This document shows, in pieces, positions 35,867 to 44,603 of a DNA stretch of 64,000 nucleotides (positions are counted from its first letter, which is position 1; each line of letters starts with the position of its first letter). Below the pieces are notes generated by a model. It did no database searches and was not told where the DNA came from. It saw nothing but the letters and a program-made list of their open reading frames with translations. Source of the DNA: JASHUC01 sp035523875 (lineage in GTDB: Bacteria > Pseudomonadota > Gammaproteobacteria > Steroidobacterales > Steroidobacteraceae); assembly GCA_035523875.1 (NCBI GenBank), contig DATKPY010000040.1, positions 1-64,000 on the forward strand, given 5' to 3'. The position numbers and the translations under genes were made by a program.

Positions 35867-37210
35867 ATGCTCGAGAAGATCGTCATCGCCAATCGCGGCG
35901 AGATTGCGCTGCGAATCCTGCGCGCCTGTCGCGAGCTCGGCATCCGGACCGTGGCGGTGCACTCCACGGCGGACTACAGCCTGAAGCACGTTCTGCTCGC
36001 CGACGAGTCGGTGTGCATCGGGCCGCCGTCCTCCGCCGCGAGCTACCTCAACATGCCGGCGATCATCAGCGCCGCGGAGGTGACCGATTCCGTCGCGATC
36101 CATCCGGGCTACGGATTTCTCGCCGAGAACGCCGACTTCGCCGAGCGCGTGGAGAACAGCGGCTTCGTCTTCATCGGACCGAAGGCCGAGACGATCCGCA
36201 TCCTGGGCGACAAGGTGTCTGCCATCCGTGTGATGAAGGCGCACGGGGTACCGTGCGTGCCCGGCTCCGACGGACACCTGGGTGCGGAGCCCGAGGAGAA
36301 CCTGAGGATCGCGCGGGACATCGGCTACCCCGTCATCATCAAGGCCTCCGGGGGCGGCGGCGGCCGCGGGATGCGCGTGGTGCACAGCGAGGCCTCGCTT
36401 CTCAATGCGATCAACATCACCCAGGCGGAAGCGCTCGCGGCCTTCGGCAATGATCAAGTCTACATGGAGAAATTTCTCGAGCGGCCGCGGCACATCGAGT
36501 TCCAGGTGCTCGCCGATCATCACGGCAACGTCATCCACCTGGGCGAGCGCGACTGCTCGATGCAGCGGCGGCATCAGAAGGTGATCGAGGAGGCGCCGGC
36601 CCCGGGAATCACGCTGCGTCAGCGGCGCACGATGGGCGAGCGTTGCGTCGAGGCGTGCCGGGAGGTCGGCTACCGCAGCGCCGGCACGCTCGAGTTCCTC
36701 TACCAGGACGGTGAGTTCTTCTTCATCGAGATGAACACCCGCATCCAGGTCGAGCACCCGGTGACCGAGGCGATCACCGGGATCGATCTGGTGAAGGCGC
36801 AGATACTCGTTGCCGCCGGCGAGCGGCTCGCGTACACGCAGGGCGACGTGCAGTTCCGCGGCCACGCGATCGAGTGCCGGATCAACGCCGAGGATGCGAA
36901 AACCTTCATGCCCTCGCCGGGTCCGATCCGGCTGTGGCACGCCCCCGGCGGTCCCGGTATCCGCGTCGACAGCCACATCTATTCCGGATACAACGTGCCG
37001 CCGCATTACGACTCGCTCATCGGCAAGGTGATCGCTCACGGGGAGACGCGCGAGGCGGCCATCGCGCGCATGAGGAACGCGCTTGCGGAGATGGTGATCG
37101 AGGGGATCAAGACGAACATGGCCCTGCACCAGGAGATCTTCAACCACGCGGCCTTCCGCAACGGCGGGCTCGATATTCATTACCTGGAGCGCCGCCTCGG
37201 GCTGAGGTGA
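35867..37210 (+). CDS. accC: biotin carboxylase subunit of acetyl-CoA carboxylase
   Basis: A 447-aa ATP-grasp enzyme that carboxylates biotin on AccB. It starts MLEKIVIANRGEIALRILRA and carries the glycine-rich ATP lid KASGGGGGRGMRVV, the EKFLERPRHIEFQVLAD segment and the catalytic EMNTRIQVEHPVTEAI region. Length matches E. coli AccC (449 aa). It is cotranscribed with accB. Confidence 0.97.
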   Translation: MLEKIVIANRGEIALRILRACRELGIRTVAVHSTADYSLKHVLLADESVCIGPPSSAASYLNMPAIISAAEVTDSVAIHPGYGFLAENADFAERVENSGFVFIGPKAETIRILGDKVSAIRVMKAHGVPCVPGSDGHLGAEPEENLRIARDIGYPVIIKASGGGGGRGMRVVHSEASLLNAINITQAEALAAFGNDQVYMEKFLERPRHIEFQVLADHHGNVIHLGERDCSMQRRHQKVIEEAPAPGITLRQRRTMGERCVEACREVGYRSAGTLEFLYQDGEFFFIEMNTRIQVEHPVTEAITGIDLVKAQILVAAGERLAYTQGDVQFRGHAIECRINAEDAKTFMPSPGPIRLWHAPGGPGIRVDSHIYSGYNVPPHYDSLIGKVIAHGETREAAIARMRNALAEMVIEGIKTNMALHQEIFNHAAFRNGGLDIHYLERRLGLR

Positions 37211-37217
37211 GCTGCGC

Positions 37218-38096
37218 GTGCCGTTCCTCGAGCTCAGCTTCGACCTCGGGGCGCTCGTAGCAGAGGCGGCCGAGGCTGCGTGCTTCGCGACCGGAGCGCT
37301 CGCGGTGACGCTCTCGGATGCGCGCGACGACCCGGTGCTCGAGCCGGCGCCCGGGGAGGTGCGGCTCTGGCCCGCCACACGCGCGCAGGTGCTCTACCGT
37401 GGCGAGAGCGCTCCGGGTGCCGCGCGCCGCGCGCTCGCCGCTGCGCTCGCGATGCCGGCTACGCGCATCACCGAGCGCGTCATCGCGGACCGCGCGTGGG
37501 AGCGCGCGTGGCTCGCGGACTTTCACGCCATGCGCTTTGGAGAACGGTTGTGGGTCGCGCCGCATCACGAACCGGTCATCGACCCGCACGCCGCCGTCGT
37601 AGAGCTCGATCCCGGGCTCGCCTTCGGCACCGGCAGACACCCGACCACCGCGATGTGCCTCGAGTGGCTCGACCGCAACCTCGAGATCGGCTGGCGCGCG
37701 ATCGACTACGGATGCGGCTCGGGAATCCTCGCGATCGCGGCCGCGAAGCTCGGCGCGCGGCGCATCGAGTGCTTCGACATCGACCCGCAGGCGCTCATCG
37801 CGACGCGCGAGAACGCCGAGCGCAATGCGGTCGTGGATCGCGTGACCGTGGCGGCAGAGGCCGCGGCGCTCACCGGCGATGCCGATCTGCTCCTCGCGAA
37901 CATCCTCTCCGGGCCGCTGCGCGCGCTTGCCGCCCGGTTTGCCGCGCTCACGCGACCGAGCGGTCGCCTGCTGCTCGCGGGCCTGCTCGCCGATGAGATC
38001 GGGGAGGTGACGGACGCCTATCGCGCGTGGTTTGATGTCGGGTGTTGCGCGAGGCGCGATGACTGGGTCGTGCTCGCGGGAACGCGCCGGAGCTGA
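37218..38096 (+). CDS. prmA: ribosomal protein L11 methyltransferase
   Basis: A 292-aa SAM methyltransferase that trimethylates L11. The substrate-recognition N-terminal domain is followed by the family motif DPGLAFGTGRHPTTAMCLEWL, the SAM loop IDYGCGSGILAIAAAKLGA and the NILSGPLRALAA motif (NPPY-like position). Start is GTG at 37218, 7 bp after accC. Confidence 0.95.
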   Translation: MPFLELSFDLGALVAEAAEAACFATGALAVTLSDARDDPVLEPAPGEVRLWPATRAQVLYRGESAPGAARRALAAALAMPATRITERVIADRAWERAWLADFHAMRFGERLWVAPHHEPVIDPHAAVVELDPGLAFGTGRHPTTAMCLEWLDRNLEIGWRAIDYGCGSGILAIAAAKLGARRIECFDIDPQALIATRENAERNAVVDRVTVAAEAAALTGDADLLLANILSGPLRALAARFAALTRPSGRLLLAGLLADEIGEVTDAYRAWFDVGCCARRDDWVVLAGTRRS

Positions 38097-38114
38097 TCTC
38101 GCGGCAGCACGAAG

Positions 38115-39281
38115 ATGTTCACCGTTTGCCCCAAGTGCAGTCTCAAGCTCGTCGTGACGGCGGCCGATCTGCGCGTCGCCCAGGGCTACGTGCGCTGCGG
38201 GCGTTGCGCCGACGTATTCAATGCGCTCGCAGGACTTTCCGACGAGGAGCAGGCTGCGCTCGCGCAAGCCTCGGCGCAGGCGTTGTCCGCCGAGCCGCGC
38301 GCGCCCGAGCGCGCCCGCGAGCCCGAACCGCTCGCGGCGCGCCCTTCCTCGGCTCCCGCGTCCGACACCTCGCTCGAGTTCAACCCGGCGAGCACCGATG
38401 TCTCGAAGATCTTCGTCGAGCCCGAGCTCGATGCAGAGAGCCCGACCGGCACTTTCGAATCGATCGTGCTCGCGAGCGACGATGCGCCGGCGGAGGAGCT
38501 CGAGCTCGCGCCCGATCCGGAGCCCGTCATCCACGAGACCGAGCTCGACCTCGACGAGCTGCGCGTCGAGCTCGACGCGAGCGAGCTCACGATGCCCGCG
38601 CCGAGCCTGCGCGCGGAGCCGCTCGCGCCTGCTGCGAGCGCGGCCGCGCCTGCGGCCGAGAGCCCGATCGCCGCGCTGCCGGCGGTGGTGCGGGAGCCGA
38701 AGGTCGCCGTCTCCCTCGCAAGCGAGCTCTCGGAGCCGCGCGCCGGTGGGCGCCGTGCATCGGGGGTTCTTGCGGCCGCGAGCGGGCTGCTTGCCCTCGC
38801 GCTCGTTGCGCAGATCGTGCACCACTTTCGCGCCGGACTCGCCCAAGTCGGTTGGCTCGGGCCGCCGTTGCGGAGCTTCTATGCGCGCATAGGACTGCCG
38901 CTCGCGCCCCGCTGGGATGTGTCCGCGTATGAGGTTCGCCAGCTCGGCGCGGTCGCCGGTCCGCAGAGCCCCGGCACGCTCATGGTTCGCGCGAGCATCA
39001 AGAACAACGCCGCGCGCGCTCAGCCGCTGCCGCTGCTGCGCGTGACGGTGCAGGATCGGTTCGGCAATCGCGTGGCCGCGCGCGACGTTCCTCCGGGAGC
39101 CTACCTGCCCGGGAAGCGCGCCACCGAGGCGTATCTGCCCGCCGGACAGCGCATCGATGCGGAGATGGCGTTCGTCGACCCCGGTCCGCGGGTGGTGGGG
39201 TTCGAGATCGACGCCTGCCTGAAGGACGCCGCGGGACGCATCGCCTGCGCTCACGAGGCAAGCGATTCGGGCGGCGACTGA
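38115..39281 (+). CDS. zinc-ribbon and DUF3426 domain protein
   Basis: A 388-aa protein. Residues 1-40 form an MJ0042-type zinc ribbon (CPKC at the start and CGRC). Then comes a long Ala/Glu-rich acidic linker, a single membrane helix around 220-240, and a C-terminal DUF3426 domain (about 255-385) with the strands VRASIKNNAARAQPLPLLRVTV. Such proteins sit between prmA and dusB in many gammaproteobacteria; function is unknown. Confidence 0.88.
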   Translation: MFTVCPKCSLKLVVTAADLRVAQGYVRCGRCADVFNALAGLSDEEQAALAQASAQALSAEPRAPERAREPEPLAARPSSAPASDTSLEFNPASTDVSKIFVEPELDAESPTGTFESIVLASDDAPAEELELAPDPEPVIHETELDLDELRVELDASELTMPAPSLRAEPLAPAASAAAPAAESPIAALPAVVREPKVAVSLASELSEPRAGGRRASGVLAAASGLLALALVAQIVHHFRAGLAQVGWLGPPLRSFYARIGLPLAPRWDVSAYEVRQLGAVAGPQSPGTLMVRASIKNNAARAQPLPLLRVTVQDRFGNRVAARDVPPGAYLPGKRATEAYLPAGQRIDAEMAFVDPGPRVVGFEIDACLKDAAGRIACAHEASDSGGD

Positions 39282-39285
39282 AGCG

Positions 39286-40260
39286 ATGCGGATCGGCCCG
39301 TATGAGCTCGCGCAGGGCGCCGTCCTTGCGCCCATGGCCGGAGTGACCGATCGGCCGTTCCGCATGCTGTGCCGCTCGCTCGGCGCAGCGCTCGCCGCCG
39401 CGGAGATGCTGACGAGCGATACGCGCCTGTGGTCGACGCCCAAATCCCTGCGGCGCATGGACCATGACGGAGAGCCCGAGCCACGCGTGGTCCAGCTCGC
39501 CGGCTCCGATCCGCAGGCACTCGCCGAGGCTGCGCGTCGCAACGTCGTGCTCGGCGCGCAGATCATCGACATCAACATGGGCTGCCCGGCGAAGAAAGTG
39601 TGCGGGAAGCTCTGCGGCTCGGCGCTGCTGCGCGACGAGCCGCTCGTCGCGCGCATCCTCGAGCGTGTCGTGCGTGCCGCGGAGGTGCCCGTGACGCTCA
39701 AGATCCGCACCGGCTGGGATCGGCAGTCGCGCAATGGAGCGGCCATTGCGCGCCTGGCCGAGGATTGCGGCGTGCAGGCGCTCGCGGTGCACGGGCGCAC
39801 GCGCGCCGACTTCTATCTGGGCGAGGCCGAGTACGAGACGATCCGGGAGATCAAAGCGACGGTGAGAATTCCCGTGTTTGCAAACGGCGACATCGACTCG
39901 CCCGCGAAGGCGCGCGCGGTGCTCGAATCGACCGGCGCCGACGCGGTGATGATCGGCCGCGCAAGTCACGGCACCCCATGGATTTTCCGCGATGTCAACT
40001 CCGCGCTCGCGGGACCCGGCGCGTGCGCGGCGCTCGCTCCGCGGCGCGTGCGTGCTATCATTCTCGCGCACCTTGAGTCCCTGTACGCCTTCTACGGCGA
40101 GCTCGCCGGGCTCCGGATCGCACGCAAGCACCTAGGGTGGTACTGCGAGCGGCTCGGGCTGGCGGCGGCGCGTCAATCTTTGATGGCTGCCGGGAATACT
40201 CTCGCGCAGTTCGCGCTGACGCGGGAATGCTTGGACGGATGGGTCGGGGGGGCGGACTGA
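39286..40260 (+). CDS. dusB: tRNA-dihydrouridine synthase B
   Basis: A 324-aa flavin enzyme that reduces uridine in the tRNA D-loop. The TIM-barrel motifs are present: LAPMAGVTDRPFR, VQLAGSDP, INMGCPAKKVCGKLCGSALL with the catalytic Cys, VTLKIRTGWD, and HGRTRADFYLGEAEY. The fis gene follows 19 bp later, the standard dusB-fis operon in which dusB is translated ahead of fis. Confidence 0.95.
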   Translation: MRIGPYELAQGAVLAPMAGVTDRPFRMLCRSLGAALAAAEMLTSDTRLWSTPKSLRRMDHDGEPEPRVVQLAGSDPQALAEAARRNVVLGAQIIDINMGCPAKKVCGKLCGSALLRDEPLVARILERVVRAAEVPVTLKIRTGWDRQSRNGAAIARLAEDCGVQALAVHGRTRADFYLGEAEYETIREIKATVRIPVFANGDIDSPAKARAVLESTGADAVMIGRASHGTPWIFRDVNSALAGPGACAALAPRRVRAIILAHLESLYAFYGELAGLRIARKHLGWYCERLGLAAARQSLMAAGNTLAQFALTRECLDGWVGGAD

Positions 40261-40279
40261 TGCGTCCGGGGAAACTCAC

Positions 40280-40570
40280 ATGACGGGGAAAAAAAACGGC
40301 CGAGCGCGCGGTGAATCCGCCGCGAGATCGAACGGCAAGGAGCTGCCGCTGCGCACGCACGCCGAGCGTGCGTTGAACGATTACTTCGCGAGCTTGAACG
40401 GACACCGGCCTGCCCGGCTGTACGACCTCGTGCTGCGCGAGGTGGAGGAGCCGCTGCTGAAAGCGGTGCTCGACTACACCGAGGGCAATCAGGTCCGCGC
40501 AGCGGACATTCTCGGGATCAATCGCGGCACGCTGCGCAAGAAGTTGCGCCTTTTCGGCCTCGCCGGCTGA
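40280..40570 (+). CDS. fis: nucleoid-associated DNA-binding protein Fis
   Basis: A 96-aa homodimeric regulator. The C-terminal helix-turn-helix (LKAVLDYTEGNQVRAADILGINRGTLRKKL) is nearly canonical, and the N-terminal beta-hairpin arm is replaced by a basic stretch. It is expected to bind DNA at growth-rate-dependent promoters and bend DNA. It sits directly after dusB. Confidence 0.96.
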   Translation: MTGKKNGRARGESAARSNGKELPLRTHAERALNDYFASLNGHRPARLYDLVLREVEEPLLKAVLDYTEGNQVRAADILGINRGTLRKKLRLFGLAG

Positions 40571-40622
40571 GGGCTGCACGCGCCGCGGAGGAATTCGGGA
40601 CCTCGAGCGCGGGCTTCTCGCC

Positions 40623-42200
40623 ATGTCCGACACCCTGCTCATCCCCGTGCGGCGCGCACTGCTGTCGGTCTCGGACAAGAGTGGGATCGTCGAGCTCGCC
40701 GCCGCCCTGGCACGACGCAACGTCGAGCTCCTCTCCACCGGCGGCACGGCGCGCCTGCTTGGCGAGCACGGCCTCGCCGTGCGCCAGGTCTCCTCCTACA
40801 CGGGCTTTCCGGAGATCATGGACGGGCGCGTGAAAACGCTGCATCCGCGTATTCACGGAGGCCTCCTCGGCCGCCGCGGCACGGACGAGGCAGCGATGGC
40901 GCTTCACGGCATCGAGCCGATCGACCTGCTCATCGTCAATCTCTATCCGTTCGCCGAAGCGGTCGCGCGCCCGGACTGCCGCTACCGAGAAGCGATCGAG
41001 AGCATCGATGTGGGGGGACCGGCGATGCTGCGCGCCGCCGCCAAGAATCACGAGTTCGTCGCCGTCGCGGTCGATCCGGCCGACTACCCGCTCATCTGCG
41101 AGGCGCTACGCGCGCACGACGGTGCGACGAGCTTCGCGCTGCGCGCGCGACTGGCTGCCAAGGCATTCGCGCATACCGCTCGCTACGACACGATGGTCGC
41201 AGGCTTTCTCGCCGCGCAGCACCCCATCGCAGGGGAGCGCTTCCCGACGACCCTGCCGCTCGTGTGGGAGAAGGCGCAAGATCTCCGCTACGGGGAGAAT
41301 CCCCATCAGCAAGCCGCGTTCTATCGCGACCCTGCGTTGCGCGGCGTGAGCATCGCGACGGCCACGCAGCTGCAGGGCAAGGCGCTCTCGTTCAACAACA
41401 TCGCGGACGCCGACAGCGCGATCGAGTGCGTGCGCCAGTTCGAGGAGCCGGCCTGCGTCATCGTCAAGCACGCAAATCCGAGTGGGGCAGCCGTCGCCGC
41501 AACGCCGCTCGCGGCTTACGAGGCAGCCTACCGCACCGATCGGAGCGCAGCGTTCGGCGGCATCATCGCATTGAACCGCGCGCTCGATGCCGAGACCGCC
41601 GAGGCGATCCTCGGGCGGCAGTTCGCGGAGGTCATCGCGGCGCCCACGGTCTGCGCAGCGGCCGCGGCGCTCATCGCCGCCAAGGCGAACATCCGTCTGC
41701 TCGCCTTGGGCGATCTGCGCAGCGCCCCCACGAGCGAGCTCGAATTCCGCAGCGTCACCGGCGGGCTGCTCGCGCAGACACGCGACCGCGCGAGCCTCGC
41801 CGCGACGGACCTGCGCGTCGTCACGCGGCGCGCGCCGAGCCCGCAGGAGCTGAGCGATCTCGCATTCGCGTGGCGCGTGTGCCGCTTCGTGAAGTCGAAT
41901 GCCATCGTCTACGCGCGCGAGGGCGCCACTGTGGGGGTCGGTGCGGGACAGATGAGCCGCGTGTACTCGTGCCGCCTCGCCGCCATGAAGGCCCGCGACG
42001 AGCAGCTCGCGACGCAGGGCGCCGCGATGGCCTCGGATGCGTTCCTGCCGTTTCGCGACAACATCGACGTGGCTCACGAGTACGGGATCGCCTCGGTGAT
42101 CCAGCCCGGCGGCTCGCTCAAGGATGCCGAGGTGATCGCCGCGGCGGACGAGCACGGCATGGCCATGGTGTTCACGGGCGTGCGTCACTTCCGGCACTGA
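40623..42200 (+). CDS. purH: AICAR formyltransferase/IMP cyclohydrolase
   Basis: A 525-aa bifunctional enzyme for the last two steps of IMP synthesis. The N-terminal cyclohydrolase part starts ALLSVSDKSGIVELAAAL and has the LLSTGGTARLL and VDIGGPAML-type (VDVGGPAML) motifs. The C-terminal transformylase part includes LRYGENPHQQAAFY, CVIVKHANPSGAAV and GAGQMSRVYSC. Length is close to 529 aa in E. coli. Confidence 0.97.
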   Translation: MSDTLLIPVRRALLSVSDKSGIVELAAALARRNVELLSTGGTARLLGEHGLAVRQVSSYTGFPEIMDGRVKTLHPRIHGGLLGRRGTDEAAMALHGIEPIDLLIVNLYPFAEAVARPDCRYREAIESIDVGGPAMLRAAAKNHEFVAVAVDPADYPLICEALRAHDGATSFALRARLAAKAFAHTARYDTMVAGFLAAQHPIAGERFPTTLPLVWEKAQDLRYGENPHQQAAFYRDPALRGVSIATATQLQGKALSFNNIADADSAIECVRQFEEPACVIVKHANPSGAAVAATPLAAYEAAYRTDRSAAFGGIIALNRALDAETAEAILGRQFAEVIAAPTVCAAAAALIAAKANIRLLALGDLRSAPTSELEFRSVTGGLLAQTRDRASLAATDLRVVTRRAPSPQELSDLAFAWRVCRFVKSNAIVYAREGATVGVGAGQMSRVYSCRLAAMKARDEQLATQGAAMASDAFLPFRDNIDVAHEYGIASVIQPGGSLKDAEVIAAADEHGMAMVFTGVRHFRH

Positions 42201-42205
42201 AGACG

Positions 42206-43525
42206 ATGAGGATCCTGCTCGTAGGCTCAGGCGGGCGCGAGCACGCTCTCGCGTGGAAGCTCGCGCAGTCGCCGCACGTCGAAGCGCTCCTGTGCGCTCC
42301 CGGCAACGCCGGTATCGCCGCCGAGCGGCTGCTCGGCAACGGCCGGCCGGTCGAGTGCGTGAGCATCGCCGCGGAGGATCTCGCCGGGCTCGCCCAGCTC
42401 GCGCACGCACGCGCGATCGAGCTCACCGTCGTCGGTCCGGACAACCCCCTCGCGCTCGGCATCGTCGATCGGTTCGAGCGCGAAGGGCTCAGGATCTGGG
42501 GGCCGACCGAGCGCGCCGCGCGCTTCGAGTCGTCCAAGGTGTTCTCGCAGCAGTTCATGGAACGCTACGGCATCCCGACGGCCGCCGCCGGCACCTTCGC
42601 CGATCCGGTCGCGGCGAAGCGCTTCGCAGCCACACTGGGCGGCCGCTGTGTCGTCAAGGCCGATGGGCTTGCGCTCGGCAAAGGCGTGCTCGTCTGCACG
42701 AGCCAGGCCGAGGCGGAGCGCGCGGTCGAGGAGATCATGGTCGCGCGCGCCTTCGGCGCGGCCGGTGCGCATGTCGTGGTGCAGGAGCTGCTCGAGGGGA
42801 CTGAGATCTCCCTGCATGCACTCTGCGACGGCAAGGTCGCGCGGATGTTCCCGACCTCCCAGGACCACAAGCGCGCGCTCGACGGGGACCGCGGGGCGAA
42901 TACCGGCGGCATGGGAACCTATTGCCCCACGCCCTTCCTCACCGACGCGGAGCTTGCGACCGCTGCGAGCCGCATCCTCGATCCTTTCCTGCGCGGCTGC
43001 GCCGCCGAGGGCATCGAGTACCGCGGCATTCTCTACCCCGGGGTGATGCTCACGGCATCGGGTCCGCGGGTGCTCGAGTTCAATGCGCGCTTCGGCGACC
43101 CGGAGACGCAGGTGTACATGGCGCGCCTCGAGAGTGATCTCCTCGAGCTCCTCGATGCGAGCGCAAGCGGCACCCTCGAGCGCGTCGCACTGCGCTGGAG
43201 CCCGCTCGCGAGCGTGTGCGTCGTGATGGCGAGCGGCGGGTACCCCGGCCCCTCCGAGCAGGGCAAGGTCATCTCCGGACTCGATGCGGCGGGGAAGCTC
43301 CCCGGCATCAAGGTGTTCCACGCGGGGACGGCGCGGCGCGATGGACAGCTCGTCACGAGCGGGGGACGGGTACTCGGGGTCACCTCACTCGCAGGCGACC
43401 TGAAGGCGGCGCAGGCCGCCGCATATGCCGCGGTGGAACGGATCCACTTCGAGGGCGCGCGCTACCGCAGTGACATCGGCTGGCGCGCCCTGTCCTCAAG
43501 CCGCGCGCCGGCCGCTAGAAGCTGA
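42206..43525 (+). CDS. purD: phosphoribosylamine-glycine ligase
   Basis: A 439-aa ATP-grasp ligase, second step of purine synthesis. It opens ILLVGSGGREHALAWKLAQ, with the ATP lid VVKADGLALGKGVLVC, the RALDGDRGANTGGMGTYCP motif and the LEFNARFGDPETQ metal region. ATG at 42206 lies 5 bp after purH. The C-terminus overlaps the convergent lipoprotein gene by 11 bp. Confidence 0.96.
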   Translation: MRILLVGSGGREHALAWKLAQSPHVEALLCAPGNAGIAAERLLGNGRPVECVSIAAEDLAGLAQLAHARAIELTVVGPDNPLALGIVDRFEREGLRIWGPTERAARFESSKVFSQQFMERYGIPTAAAGTFADPVAAKRFAATLGGRCVVKADGLALGKGVLVCTSQAEAERAVEEIMVARAFGAAGAHVVVQELLEGTEISLHALCDGKVARMFPTSQDHKRALDGDRGANTGGMGTYCPTPFLTDAELATAASRILDPFLRGCAAEGIEYRGILYPGVMLTASGPRVLEFNARFGDPETQVYMARLESDLLELLDASASGTLERVALRWSPLASVCVVMASGGYPGPSEQGKVISGLDAAGKLPGIKVFHAGTARRDGQLVTSGGRVLGVTSLAGDLKAAQAAAYAAVERIHFEGARYRSDIGWRALSSSRAPAARS

Positions 43526-44465
43526 TCCGCAGGAACGCCTCCGGCCCCTGCACCGCGAGCGCGAGGCGCCCGAGCGTGCCACCCGTGACCGCTTGCACGT
43601 TCATGCGGGTGTAGGAGTAGCCGAGACCGACGGCGAAGGGCGCGCGCCAGCGGTACTGAAAGTCTCCGTGATAATCGGCGAACGAGCCCGTGAGGCCGTG
43701 GATCGTCGCACCGAAGTACTGGGCGCGGCCCGTGAACGCGAAGCGCCGCGAGATACGCCACGCGCCGTCGAGCGCCACTGTCGGCAATGCGCCGGCGGAG
43801 GAAGTTTGGTAGCTCGCGAGCTGTGTCTGCGCGTTCGCGTTCACCGATGCCTGAAGCAGATGCACGCCGAGCCCGGCGCCGAGCTCGAAGCGGTCCGTTT
43901 GCAGGAATGCGTAGGTGTAGGTGAATCCCATCACCTTCCAGTCGAGCGCGGTGTGCAGGTCCTGGTTCGGCGCGAAGATCGCGTTGCCGAAGATGATCGG
44001 TGTCGCGGGCGTCGCATCCCCGGCGCGATTGAGCTCGAGGTAGTCGACGCGCATCCGATTGCGGCTGCGCATGCGGAACATGAGCTCGAGTCTGCCCTCC
44101 GGATTGGTGCGCGCGAGGCCCAGGTCGTGCTCGCCCGCGAGCGGCGTTCCGCCGTAGGGCTCGCCGGTCGGATCCAGGCGGAGGAAGGTGCGTGCGGCGG
44201 CGAGCTCGAAGCTCGCACGCAGCGCGAAGCGATCGGTGATGGGGCTCGCGCTCGCGCCCGGCGGAGCGTGATAGCCGTCGGCGCCTTGCGGGACATATGT
44301 CTGCGGGCCCGCGGTGCCTTGCTGCGTACCCGCCGCCGCATCGCTGTGTGCGGCGCGCGGCGCGGTGGCGCAACCCGATGCGAACGCTATGACGCCCGCG
44401 AGAGCGCCGGTCGCGAGCTGCAGGCGCCCCCGCGGGGCGCGCGAAGGCCGCGGCAATGGCAGCAT
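43515..44465 (-). CDS. predicted outer-membrane lipoprotein with beta-barrel-like C-terminus
   Basis: A 316-aa protein of unknown family. The ATG at 44465 has AGGGGGG 12 bases upstream; a longer frame to 44555 is less likely. The N-terminus has a hydrophobic stretch ending in a lipobox-like ASGC (Cys about 31), and a low-complexity Ala/Gly/Pro segment follows. The rest alternates amphipathic strands (LELMFRMRSRNRMRVDYLEL, TYTYAFLQTDRFELGAGLG, FAVGLGYSYTRMNV) and ends in phenylalanine, typical of beta-barrels. A transporter or surface protein is possible. Confidence 0.72.
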   Translation of the reverse strand: MLPLPRPSRAPRGRLQLATGALAGVIAFASGCATAPRAAHSDAAAGTQQGTAGPQTYVPQGADGYHAPPGASASPITDRFALRASFELAAARTFLRLDPTGEPYGGTPLAGEHDLGLARTNPEGRLELMFRMRSRNRMRVDYLELNRAGDATPATPIIFGNAIFAPNQDLHTALDWKVMGFTYTYAFLQTDRFELGAGLGVHLLQASVNANAQTQLASYQTSSAGALPTVALDGAWRISRRFAFTGRAQYFGATIHGLTGSFADYHGDFQYRWRAPFAVGLGYSYTRMNVQAVTGGTLGRLALAVQGPEAFLRISF

Positions 44466-44603
44466 GAATCGATCCAACCCCCCTGAAAAACGAGGCGAAC
44501 GGCACATCATCCAACAGAGCCGAGTGCGCGCGCCAGCGTCGCGGGACGCAGACAACCTTATGCAAACTGCGCCGGAAAGCCGCGCCCGAGAGCGCGCGCA
44601 GCG

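Noticed and set aside
37140..39800. Very long minus-strand frame (886 codons) opposite prmA and the zinc-ribbon gene
   Set aside because: It is an antisense shadow. The plus strand carries intact accC, prmA, DUF3426 and dusB genes with clear motifs, while this frame is arginine-rich without domains, as expected from high GC.
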